From assembly GCA_964444125.1 (NCBI GenBank), contig CAYUFB010000017.1, positions 1 through 26,710 on the forward strand: a DNA stretch of 26,710 bases, in the 5' to 3' direction. The position numbers and the translations under genes were made by a program. The notes beneath the pieces were generated by a model that saw only the letters and a list, made by a program, of their open reading frames with translations, was not told where the DNA came from and searched no databases. Source of the stretch: CAYUFB01 sp964444125 (GTDB taxonomy: Bacteria > Patescibacteriota > Dojkabacteria > B142 > JAFGMG01). Positions 7,021 to 13,802 of this stretch are shown here, in pieces. Numbering within the stretch: position 1 is the first letter of the stretch; each line of letters opens with the position of its first letter.

Positions 7021-7060
7021 TGCCGAGGCTACATTTCGTGAAGCGAGGGTAGGTCTGCCT
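7021..7060. repeat. Imperfect palindrome before the small zinc-ribbon gene
   Basis: TGCCGAGGCTACATTTCG...GAAGCGAGGGTAGGTCTGCC is an imperfect hairpin resembling the GTAGC...GAAGCG palindromes. It lies upstream of the 60-residue zinc-ribbon gene and follows no obvious U-run. Confidence 0.4.
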
Positions 7061-7088
7061 TTTGCAAATATTTTTTAACCTTGTTTTT

Positions 7089-7271
7089 ATGCAACAAAAA
7101 CACAAGGAGCGGCAGTACAGTGTGGGTGTTCTTGAGAAACATCAAGAAAAACACAAAAGATCCCAGCAAGTAGTCAATATCTGCCCGGAATGTCATAATC
7201 GCGTTTTCTTTTTAGAAGCAGGATTTCTATGCCCAACTTGCGGATATTCGATGGAGACGGTGTACAGTTGA
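7089..7271 (+). CDS. Small zinc-ribbon protein
   Basis: The ATG at 7089 gives 60 residues: a basic, lysine/glutamine-rich N-terminus (QQKHKERQYSVGVLEKHQEK), then one zinc ribbon CPECHN...FLCPTCGYS. The C-terminal ribbon looks like the free end of class II (B12-dependent) ribonucleotide reductases, which finish with CPECG...CxxCGYS. That would suit the surrounding deoxynucleotide genes, but no reductase is present here, so this is only a resemblance. The stop TGA (7269-7271) is also the first triplet of the heptamer array that follows. Alternative: a short standalone nucleic-acid-binding ribbon. Confidence 0.55.
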   Translation: MQQKHKERQYSVGVLEKHQEKHKRSQQVVNICPECHNRVFFLEAGFLCPTCGYSMETVYS

Positions 7272-7409
7272 GTAGTGAGCATTGAGTATTGAGTAATGAG
7301 TTTTGAGCAATGAGTCATGAGCGATGAGCTAAGTAAGATTGTCTACCTCTTGCAGGCTTCATTTTCTTTGCTCAAAACTCAACACTCACGACTCAATACT
7401 AGTAACTAG
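7269..7409. repeat. Heptamer array 1: (TGAGNNN)9 facing (NNNCTNA)5
   Basis: Nine perfectly phased heptamers run from 7269 to 7331: TGAG followed by TAG, CAT, TAT, TAA, TTT, CAA, TCA, CGA, CTA. After a 43-nt spacer the inverted type appears from 7375 to 7409: AAACTCA, ACACTCA, CGACTCA, ATACTAG, TAACTAG. The two arms can pair into an imperfect hairpin. The first unit contains the stop codon of the zinc-ribbon gene. Confidence 0.8.
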
Positions 7410-7427
7410 ATGCTCTCTACTGCCTGT

Positions 7428-7464
7428 CCTGAGCTTGCCAACCTCTGGCTGGCTCGTCGAAGGG
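7428..7464. repeat. Palindrome nested inside another palindrome
   Basis: The outer parts CCTGAGCTTG and TCGAAGGG look like the two halves of the widespread CCTGAGC(T/C)TGTCGAAGG-type repeat (recalled, not checked). They are separated by about 19 nt containing GCC-AACCTCTGGCT-GGC, an independent small hairpin. It lies 1 nt from the stop codon of the thymidylate-kinase-like gene. Confidence 0.5.
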
Positions 7465-7465
7465 T

Positions 7466-8146
7466 TTACTGTATCATTGGTGTGACGATTTTCATTATAT
7501 CTTCGTGAACTTTTTCGATGGATTGGTTTGCATTTACAATCGGCCAGTTATATTTTTTGGCTAATTCTCGATGAATATCTCTATTCTTTTCCCAAATGCT
7601 ATCACCTGCAGACTCATTGCGATGATGAGATTCGACTCCATTCAAAAATCTGGTTTTTCCATCGAGCAATATTGATAAATCAGGTCGTAGTAATTTTTCA
7701 TTAATCGTCTCAAGATATTTTAGTGGTACATCTCTTGTCATTCCCCAAGCAATTCCAGTCCCATGATAATCTTCCGCAACAACAATGTCATTCTCATTTA
7801 ATAATTCTACTAATTCTGTTTCGTAATCAAGTCTATTTTGGGCAAATATTTTTTGTAGAATTCTCTCCGGTAGCTTGCCTTCTAAAGCTAAAGACTCGTA
7901 CTCATCAGAATAATCCCAAGAATACTTTGTGAAAAGTGTATCAAGTTTTCCCGGTTCAATACTTTCAGGATTCCTAAGAAGTGTATTTAATATTGGACCT
8001 GTTGGTTCAAGATCGTAGATTGGGTATTTAAGGTATACAACTGAATAATTCAAGCTTTTAAGCACTTCTACTAGTTTTTGTGTTTGTACAGATTTTCCAA
8101 GATTATTAGCTGCATATATAACTACAAATTTCCCTTTTGTATTCAT
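7466..8146 (-). CDS. Thymidylate-kinase-like P-loop protein
   Basis: A 226-residue protein of the thymidylate kinase fold. The P-loop is unusual (YAANNLGKSVQTQKL, residues 11-25): the family usually has G-x-D-G-x-G-K-S/T. KYPIYDLEPTGPIL corresponds to the dTMP-binding FPR/YPxYD...G segment, and VAEDYHGTGIAWG to the DR(Y/W)xxSxxAYQ region, with the usual Arg replaced. If active it would phosphorylate dTMP to dTDP, following ThyA. The divergence leaves room for another nucleotide kinase. It is transcribed opposite to thyA and divergent from dus. Confidence 0.65.
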   Translation of the reverse strand: MNTKGKFVVIYAANNLGKSVQTQKLVEVLKSLNYSVVYLKYPIYDLEPTGPILNTLLRNPESIEPGKLDTLFTKYSWDYSDEYESLALEGKLPERILQKIFAQNRLDYETELVELLNENDIVVAEDYHGTGIAWGMTRDVPLKYLETINEKLLRPDLSILLDGKTRFLNGVESHHRNESAGDSIWEKNRDIHRELAKKYNWPIVNANQSIEKVHEDIMKIVTPMIQ

Positions 8147-8227
8147 TGAAAGTTTTTTTTAATAGAAGTTTTCAAGCTATCTTAATGCTATAATTATTAG
8201 AAATCAAGAGCTGTAAATTATTTAATA

Positions 8228-8345
8228 CGGATAGCGGATGACGGAATACGGAATACGAATTGCGGAATACGGAATGCGGATAACGAATAACGAATAACGA
8301 AAATTGTTTTATATCCGTAATTCGAATTTCGTGATCCGCAATCAA
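8228..8345. repeat. Heptamer array 2a: (CGRANNN)11 facing (NNNTYCG)4
   Basis: Eleven phased heptamers from 8228 to 8304 begin CGGA or CGAA (CGGATAG, CGGATGA, CGGAATA, CGGAATA, CGAATTG and so on). Six nt later inverted units ATATCCG, TAATTCG, AATTTCG, TGATCCG and a decayed CAATCAA run to 8345. This is the same 7-nt design as array 1 with a different conserved tetramer. It lies between the divergent kinase-like gene and dus; no other feature was seen at 8147-8227. Confidence 0.8.
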
Positions 8346-8370
8346 TACTTCCGCCAGAGTCAGATAAATA

Positions 8371-8412
8371 TTACTTAAAACTTAAAGCTCATAACTCAAC
8401 ACTCAAAGCTCA
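8371..8412. repeat. Heptamer array 2b: six NNNCTYA units ending at the dus start
   Basis: TTACTTA, AAACTTA, AAGCTCA, TAACTCA, ACACTCA, AAGCTCA run in phase and stop 5 nt before the dus ATG at 8418. This is the CTCA orientation only, without a TGAG partner nearby. It occupies the position where a ribosome binding site would be. Confidence 0.75.
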
Positions 8413-8417
8413 ACACA

Positions 8418-9476
8418 ATGAATCGATCTTTCTGGACAAGACTAAATAAACTATTTGTAGGCCTATCTCCAATGGATGGGATAACCGATTTGCCTTTTCG
8501 GATCATTACCGCCAAATACGGCAAGCCTGATGTGATATTTACTGAATTTATCGCTGTAGAAGCATTAATTCGAGGCATCCCAAGGGCATTTGAGGATTTA
8601 GGTTTTGAAAAGATTGAGAGACCTGTTGTAGCTCAAATCTATGGCAAAGATCCATATCTGTTTTATTCTTGCGCCCAAATAGCTGCAGAGCTTGGATTTG
8701 ATGGTGTTGATATAAATATGGGATGTCCTGCAAAAACCTTGCAAGCAAGAGGAGCTGGAGCTGGTTTGATCAAAACCCCAGAAATAGCTAAGCAAATTAT
8801 CCATCAAGCAAGAAAAGGATTAGATAATTGGCAAAAAAATGGAGTTGAATTTGACAAAATGCCTGAAGAAGCAAAACCAGTCAGGATTAAAAGAGAATTA
8901 GAAAAAAGAGGGTATTACAAAACAAGAAAAAGAAAATATATACCTTTATCTGTTAAGACCAGGATTGGCTATGATGTGCCTCAAATAGAAGACTGGATAG
9001 AATTTTTGGCCACAAATCCAGTAGATGTGATATCGATCCATGGTCGTACATTGAGACAAAAATATGCAGGTAAGGCTGATTGGGATTTGATCAAACAAGC
9101 AGCAAGTTCAATAAAAAAAATTAATCCAGACATATTGGTCATCGGTAATGGCGATATCGATAGCAAAGAGAAAGCTTTTTCTATGGCCGAATTTGCAAAA
9201 GTAGATGGAGTATTGATTGCAAGATCGAGTATGGGCAATCCTTGGGTTTTTCAGGCAAAAACTAACAGAGATAATCTGACCTTTGAAGAAATTAGAAAAG
9301 TCATGTTGGAACACGCTACACTTCATTGGGGTCTAAAAGATCATAAAGCATTTGTTCAGATGAGGCGCAATCTGGCTAGTTATATAAAAGAAATGCCAGG
9401 TTCTGCAACAATTCGAAGCGAACTAGTAAAGGTCAATTCTCCAGAAGAAGTAAAAAAAATACTGAAAATCTCTTGA
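8418..9476 (+). CDS. dus: tRNA-dihydrouridine synthase
   Basis: Reduces uridines in the tRNA D-loop using FMN and NADPH. The 352-residue protein shows LSPMDGITDLPFR (FMN-binding N-terminus), PVVAQIYGKDP, DGVDINMGCPAKT with the catalytic cysteine (C103), PLSVKTRIGYD, ISIHGRTLRQKYAGKADW, VIGNGDI and ARSSMGNPWVFQ. Between HQARKG and IPLSVKTRIG there is a charged insertion of about 40 residues (134-173) not usual for the family. No Shine-Dalgarno precedes the ATG; a heptamer array ends just upstream. The stop overlaps a strong promoter for the next gene. Confidence 0.95.
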   Translation: MNRSFWTRLNKLFVGLSPMDGITDLPFRIITAKYGKPDVIFTEFIAVEALIRGIPRAFEDLGFEKIERPVVAQIYGKDPYLFYSCAQIAAELGFDGVDINMGCPAKTLQARGAGAGLIKTPEIAKQIIHQARKGLDNWQKNGVEFDKMPEEAKPVRIKRELEKRGYYKTRKRKYIPLSVKTRIGYDVPQIEDWIEFLATNPVDVISIHGRTLRQKYAGKADWDLIKQAASSIKKINPDILVIGNGDIDSKEKAFSMAEFAKVDGVLIARSSMGNPWVFQAKTNRDNLTFEEIRKVMLEHATLHWGLKDHKAFVQMRRNLASYIKEMPGSATIRSELVKVNSPEEVKKILKIS

Positions 9477-9501
9477 CAATCAATACCAAAGAAAGTAATA
9501 A
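9473..9501 (+). promoter_or_regulatory. Strong sigma-70-type promoter overlapping the dus stop
   Basis: TTGACA (9473-9478), 17 nt, TAATAA (9496-9501): a consensus -35, ideal spacing and a fair -10. The dus TGA stop lies inside the -35. It would start RNA near 9508, 23 nt before the small acidic ORF. Confidence 0.65.
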
Positions 9502-9530
9502 TTTTTGCTGTAATTTATTGAAATAAGAAC

Positions 9531-9692
9531 ATGACAGATGATACAGTATTAGACAATTCAATCCCAGATGTCGATGATGTGGAGTTTGATATTCCAGAAG
9601 AATCATATGATGAAGAAAACCTATACCTAAATGATGACGAAGATGAGGATGACGATGGTCTAAGCGATTTCCACCTTCCTGAAGAAGAATAA
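9531..9692 (+). CDS. Small highly acidic protein, 53 aa
   Basis: ATG at 9531, TAA at 9690-9692. About 45% of the residues are Asp or Glu, with a run DDEDEDDDG and almost no basic residues. There is no membrane segment, cysteine or recognisable domain. It sits between dus and the YibE/F-like gene and has its own good promoter, which supports it being real. Function unknown: acidic proteins of this size can be nucleic-acid mimics or partners of basic proteins, but nothing here decides that. No clear Shine-Dalgarno. Confidence 0.55.
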   Translation: MTDDTVLDNSIPDVDDVEFDIPEESYDEENLYLNDDEDEDDDGLSDFHLPEEE

Positions 9693-9776
9693 ATTTATCC
9701 CTTTCATGTCTTTTTGCCTTTCCCCAAAGATAGTATACTTGACTCAAGTTTCTTTTCTTTTTTTATCTATAAATAC

Positions 9777-10865
9777 ATGAAAAAATTAGTGAAATCAAAA
9801 TACTTAGTTCCACATAGGATAATCGTTTGGACTGTAGTGACTCTATTATGGTTGATAAATATAGGTTATTTTGTGAATCAGTACAAAAGTGATACAAGGC
9901 TAAAAGCAACAATTAGTGAAGTCGTCTCTGAAGAAAACGATGGAGGGATTTTGTATCAAAATTTGATTATAAAAAATGCTGATAATGAGAATCTTTTTGT
10001 CAGACATGAAATACTAAATAGTGATATTACAAAATTTCAACAGGGCGACTCTGTTATCTATGAAAAAATTTCTGAAGATAATTACAAAATATTATCACTA
10101 GAAAGAGGACTTTGGATGGTAGCAATAATGATATTTGTAATAGTCTTATTGACACTTGTTGTAGGTCTCGATGATGTCAAAGAAATAATCCCTGTCCTTG
10201 TAAGTTTGCCATTTATCTTCAGTGGACTATTTTTGAAACTTCTAGATGTAACTCATCCATTAATCGTATTTGGAGGATTTGTGCTACTAATCAGTATGTT
10301 TTCAAGTTATGCGCTATCAAATAAAAGATCTATGGTGTTTATCACTACATTATCAAATATGATCACTTTGATGCTAGTTCTGATTATTCATTTGGCATTA
10401 GTCGATTTATTTAAGCTTGCAGATATCTATACAAATAACCTTGCTGTCAAAAGAGCGATGGATTTTGATACATATTGGTCATTACTAATTTTTAGTGCAC
10501 TGCTTATTGCATTTGGTGGCGTGATAAATAACTCAATAGTCTGGGCCAAAAAGGCAGAGCAGCTTTTATCAGTTGATATCCAAACATCTAAGCTCGTTCA
10601 GAGAATTATCATTGCTTCTCAACAAAGGATCGCAAGAAGATTAAATAGTCTGTTCTTGGTATTTCTCGGACTGGCAGTTATACCAATGGCATCAAATATT
10701 GATTCAAATGTGGGTTTTTGGAATGATCCAAATCTTGTTCTCTATTTCGTGCTTTTTGTGATATCCGCTTTAGCTGTTATAATTTCATTAGTCATTAGTG
10801 CTATAATCGCAGGTGTTTATTTAAATTTAACAAAGGAAAAATCACATGGCAGAATCAAAATATAA
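9777..10865 (+). CDS. YibE/F-like multi-pass membrane protein
   Basis: Starting at the ATG at 9777 (MKKLVKSKYLVPHR, a basic cytoplasmic start) gives 362 residues; the frame is open to 9714 but that extension is not plausible. One N-terminal transmembrane helix is followed by an extracytoplasmic domain of about 80 residues (ATISEVV...YQNLIIKN...GDSVIYEK), then a bundle of about seven transmembrane helices. This layout and the LLTLVVGLDDVKEIIPVLVS region fit YibE/F proteins, whose function is not established. The 3' end overlaps tig by 20 nt, so the two are probably co-transcribed and translationally coupled. Confidence 0.6.
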   Translation: MKKLVKSKYLVPHRIIVWTVVTLLWLINIGYFVNQYKSDTRLKATISEVVSEENDGGILYQNLIIKNADNENLFVRHEILNSDITKFQQGDSVIYEKISEDNYKILSLERGLWMVAIMIFVIVLLTLVVGLDDVKEIIPVLVSLPFIFSGLFLKLLDVTHPLIVFGGFVLLISMFSSYALSNKRSMVFITTLSNMITLMLVLIIHLALVDLFKLADIYTNNLAVKRAMDFDTYWSLLIFSALLIAFGGVINNSIVWAKKAEQLLSVDIQTSKLVQRIIIASQQRIARRLNSLFLVFLGLAVIPMASNIDSNVGFWNDPNLVLYFVLFVISALAVIISLVISAIIAGVYLNLTKEKSHGRIKI

Positions 10866-11919
10866 ATATGAGGTAAAAAGTGAAAAGGCAAATCAATTTA
10901 GTGTAAGTATAGTTGTAGATTCAAAATCATTTAAAGAAGCAAAAGAAAAAGTTTACAATAGATTGAAAAAGGATGTGAGCATCAAAGGATTTAGACCTGG
11001 ACAAGCACCCAAGAGCTTAATTGAAGCAAGACTTGGAGCTAGTATTTATGAAGAAACCTTAAATGAGTTATTGCCACAAGTTGCAGTTGAAGTCCTAAAG
11101 GAAGCAGAACTCAATCCATTGACACAAGTTCAATATCATGTGCATAAAGTTTCAGATGATGATGGAGTTGAATTTCATGTTGATTTTGAAGGGCTAGCCA
11201 AAATTACTCTTCCAAATTTCAAAAAAATCAAAGTTAAAAAAGAAAAAGTTGAAGTGAAAAAAGATGAGATAGAAGCAGTGATCAAAGACATGTTCGATAG
11301 AGAGCAGGAAGCAATGAAAACGAAAGAATCAAAGGAAGATTCAAAAGATAAAAAGGAAAAAAAAGATTCCCAAAAAGATGAGGTAGCAAAATCGCCAGAT
11401 GACGAATGGGCCAAAACAGTTGGAATCAAAGGGGTTGATACACTTGCAGCATTAAAGAAAGAAGTAGAAAAACAAATCAAACTTCAAAAAGAACAGGCTA
11501 CAGAAGAAAAATACAATCTTGACTTGATGAGAGAGGCAATTAAAGAAGCAAAAATAACCGTGCCCGAAGCATTGGTAAAGAGCCAACTAGAAACACAAGA
11601 AAAAAATTACAAAGAAAGGATCGAAAAACTTGGGCTTAAATTTGAAGATTTCTTAAAGTCTAGAGAAATTGATATGGATAAGCTGAAATCTGATTGGAAG
11701 GAAGAAATAGAAGGCTCAATTGGTAGAGAGATTCTACTTGTTGAAATCGCTAAACAAAACAATTTGAGAATTGAAAAATCAGACGTAGAGAAAGAGCTTG
11801 AAACAATCAAAGATGAAACACTAAAGAAGCAGTATGATACAGATACAGGTAGAAATTATATTGCGACAATTTTGATTCAACAAAAAGCATTAGCTTGGAT
11901 CAAAGATCAAATAAAATAA
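10846..11919 (+). CDS. tig: Trigger factor lacking the PPIase domain
   Basis: A ribosome-associated chaperone. The N-terminal domain is complete and carries the ribosome-docking signature KGFRPGQAPKSLIEARLG (G48-F49-R50). The C-terminal substrate-binding arms are present (KEAKITVPEALVKSQL, then helical segments to the end). At 357 residues it is about 75 shorter than the E. coli protein. Where the FKBP-type PPIase domain should be (after about residue 125) there is only a Lys/Glu-rich linker with KESKEDSKDKKEKKDSQKDE. So it should act as a chaperone without prolyl isomerase activity. A Shine-Dalgarno-like AAAGGA precedes the ATG inside the end of the upstream gene. Confidence 0.93.
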   Translation: MAESKYKYEVKSEKANQFSVSIVVDSKSFKEAKEKVYNRLKKDVSIKGFRPGQAPKSLIEARLGASIYEETLNELLPQVAVEVLKEAELNPLTQVQYHVHKVSDDDGVEFHVDFEGLAKITLPNFKKIKVKKEKVEVKKDEIEAVIKDMFDREQEAMKTKESKEDSKDKKEKKDSQKDEVAKSPDDEWAKTVGIKGVDTLAALKKEVEKQIKLQKEQATEEKYNLDLMREAIKEAKITVPEALVKSQLETQEKNYKERIEKLGLKFEDFLKSREIDMDKLKSDWKEEIEGSIGREILLVEIAKQNNLRIEKSDVEKELETIKDETLKKQYDTDTGRNYIATILIQQKALAWIKDQIK

Positions 11920-11941
11920 TTCTCAAAATAATAGCGAGAAA

Positions 11942-13018
11942 ATGTACCTAAAAAAGCTTGAGTTTAAAGGCTTTAAAAACCTGGATGGGGTTTATACTCC
12001 AGATCCTCACTTGAATATCTTGATATATCCAAATGGTTGGGGCAAAACAAATCTGCTTGAAGGGATTGATTATCTTTCCTCTCTTAAATCTTTTCGAGGG
12101 TTATCAGACAAGGATTTGCTTGATTGGGAAAAGGATTACGATTTTGGCTTCGTCGAGGCTAGAATTTCTAACAATAGCGAAAGAATTCTCAAGATAGTAA
12201 TTGCAAATATTGAAGATTCAATCAAAAAATCGTTTTTTCTAAATAGTGCCAAAACTAGCTCAATCAAGATTAGATCTAATATTAAAACAATTCTTTATTC
12301 GCCACATAATGCTGATATTATTTCATCTGCTCCAGATATAAGGCGCAATGAATTTGATCGTCTTATTGCTCAGTTTCAGCAAGGTTATCTCAAGTTACTT
12401 GGAGAGTACAAATATGTTCTAAAAAACAGAAATAAGCTTTTGATTCAAATCAAGGAAGGGAAAACGTCATACAATCAGATGGATTATTGGAATGAGAGAT
12501 TTATAAAATTTGGAGAGGAAATAATTAATTCAAGATTGGAATTTCTTCAAGCCCTGCGTCCTCATCTTGAAAAAAGGGCAGGGGAAATCTTTTCGGATGA
12601 CTTTGCGAAATTGAAAGTTGAGTATATCTCAAAAAGCTTCAGTGACAAAAAAATATTTCTATCAGAAAAAATATTATCAAACGTCGATAAAGAAATTTCA
12701 GCAGGCATGACATTGTATGGTCCTCATCGTGACGATTATACATTTAGTATCAAAGAAAAAAATTTACGTGAATTTGGTTCACGTGGCCAACAAAGGTTAG
12801 CTGGACTTGCCTTAGTATTTGGAGTAGCAGATCTCATCGAATCTAGTTTTGAAGAGTCGGCAATTATACTTCTTGATGATATTATGTCAGAATTGGACAA
12901 ATCTCATAGAAATAATATTGAAAAACTAATTAGAGATATGGAAGGACAGGTATTTATAACGTCAAGCGAGAAAGCTTATTTCTCATCTTCTTTTATAAAA
13001 AAAGGATTACTTCTTTAG
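11942..13018 (+). CDS. recF: DNA repair/replication ATPase RecF
   Basis: An SMC-like ATPase that loads RecA at gapped DNA with RecO and RecR. The 358-residue length is normal. It starts MYLKKLEFKGFKNL; the Walker A is YPNGWGKTNLLEG (residues 29-41), in which the usual first Gly is replaced by Tyr. The segment SLKSFRG is present, FGSRGQQRLAGLALVFG is the signature motif, and AIILLDDIMSELD is the Walker B/D-loop. It lies 22 nt after tig instead of beside dnaN/gyrB. The 3' end overlaps the convergent zinc-ribbon gene by 12 nt. Confidence 0.92.
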   Translation: MYLKKLEFKGFKNLDGVYTPDPHLNILIYPNGWGKTNLLEGIDYLSSLKSFRGLSDKDLLDWEKDYDFGFVEARISNNSERILKIVIANIEDSIKKSFFLNSAKTSSIKIRSNIKTILYSPHNADIISSAPDIRRNEFDRLIAQFQQGYLKLLGEYKYVLKNRNKLLIQIKEGKTSYNQMDYWNERFIKFGEEIINSRLEFLQALRPHLEKRAGEIFSDDFAKLKVEYISKSFSDKKIFLSEKILSNVDKEISAGMTLYGPHRDDYTFSIKEKNLREFGSRGQQRLAGLALVFGVADLIESSFEESAIILLDDIMSELDKSHRNNIEKLIRDMEGQVFITSSEKAYFSSSFIKKGLLL

Positions 13019-13414
13019 ATTGGAAAGTTCTTTTTCCAGATTTGATTTTTTGAGCAAGTTGAAAAGATCAAGTACTTCATCAGGCTGGACTGATTTTTTG
13101 CCAGCGAATTTTGAGATCTCTTCTGGAGTACTTAAATCAATGTTTAGTGAGCTTCTTTGGGATGCCAAGATATTTGGGCCAGGTGAAACTACATTTAAAA
13201 TGTAGGTATTTCCACAATGATTGCATTTTAAGTGGAATACGCTTTGGTTATTATTTTTTTGAACAAGATGGAAGTTTTCGTCAACGTAAGCTGATCCGCA
13301 TTTCTCACAAAATCTCGGAGCAACAGACCTTGCTTCATTTAGTGCGTCGTTTCGTACTGTGTCTGATTTTGAATTCGTGTTTGTGCTGTTATTCATATTA
13401 TCAGAGTATATCAT
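13007..13414 (-). CDS. Zinc-ribbon protein of unknown function
   Basis: A 135-residue protein. The centre has a two-knuckle zinc ribbon CEKCGSAY...LKCNHCGNTY (about residues 36-70). The N-terminus is polar (NNSTNTNSKSD) and the C-terminus is helical and charged, ending LLKKSNLEKELSNLKK. The first codons could be skipped in favour of a Met at residue 6. It follows the suf operon by 16 nt on the same strand, so it may be co-transcribed, but nothing links it to iron-sulfur assembly. I do not recognise the family. Confidence 0.55.
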   Translation of the reverse strand: MIYSDNMNNSTNTNSKSDTVRNDALNEARSVAPRFCEKCGSAYVDENFHLVQKNNNQSVFHLKCNHCGNTYILNVVSPGPNILASQRSSLNIDLSTPEEISKFAGKKSVQPDEVLDLFNLLKKSNLEKELSNLKK

Positions 13415-13430
13415 AGACTGCTAAATTAAA

Positions 13431-13802
13431 TCAATTTTGAGATTTTGTCACTTTCTTGACTGCCTGGATTCCAAGCATTAGACATTTGCTTCTGGCAGGT
13501 GTCACTTGGATTCCCAACATTGCTTCAATATCTTCCTGATTCAATTCTTGTATTTCTTTTAACGTCTTGCCGATTAATTCATCACTAATAATTGAAATAC
13601 CTGCAACAGCAATTGCACAGCCAACAGTTTCGTGCTGTATTTCTTTTATTTTATTATTTTGGATATGGAGTTTGACTTTGATCTCATCCCCACAAGAGTA
13701 ATTTGCCAATTCTGATTGATGTGTGATTTTTTTTATATCTGCAATATTATGCGGGTTTCTATAATGTTCAATTATTAATTCTTGGTAGAGCTGATCGTTC
13801 AT
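13431..13802 (-). CDS. sufU: Iron-sulfur scaffold / sulfur-acceptor protein SufU (IscU-like)
   Basis: A 123-residue NifU N-terminal-type protein. It has the three conserved cysteines: C37 in YSCGDEI, C62 in VGCAIA and C107 in RSKCLML. The CGDEI/GCAIA pattern is that of SUF-associated NifU-like proteins, which take sulfur from SufS or act as a scaffold. It is about 25 residues shorter than B. subtilis SufU, as recalled, so the SufU-specific insertion is reduced. Its start overlaps the sufS end by 4 nt (translational coupling). Confidence 0.88.
   Translation of the reverse strand: MNDQLYQELIIEHYRNPHNIADIKKITHQSELANYSCGDEIKVKLHIQNNKIKEIQHETVGCAIAVAGISIISDELIGKTLKEIQELNQEDIEAMLGIQVTPARSKCLMLGIQAVKKVTKSQN

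Noticed and set aside
7269..7409. Possible CRISPR array
   Set aside because: Units are 7 nt with a 4-nt fixed core and inverted halves; there are no 20-40-nt repeats or spacers and no cas genes. The same applies to the other three heptamer arrays.
9714..9776. Upstream extension of the YibE/F-like ORF
   Set aside because: The extension does not look like family sequence; the ATG at 9777 gives a normal basic N-terminus before the first membrane helix.
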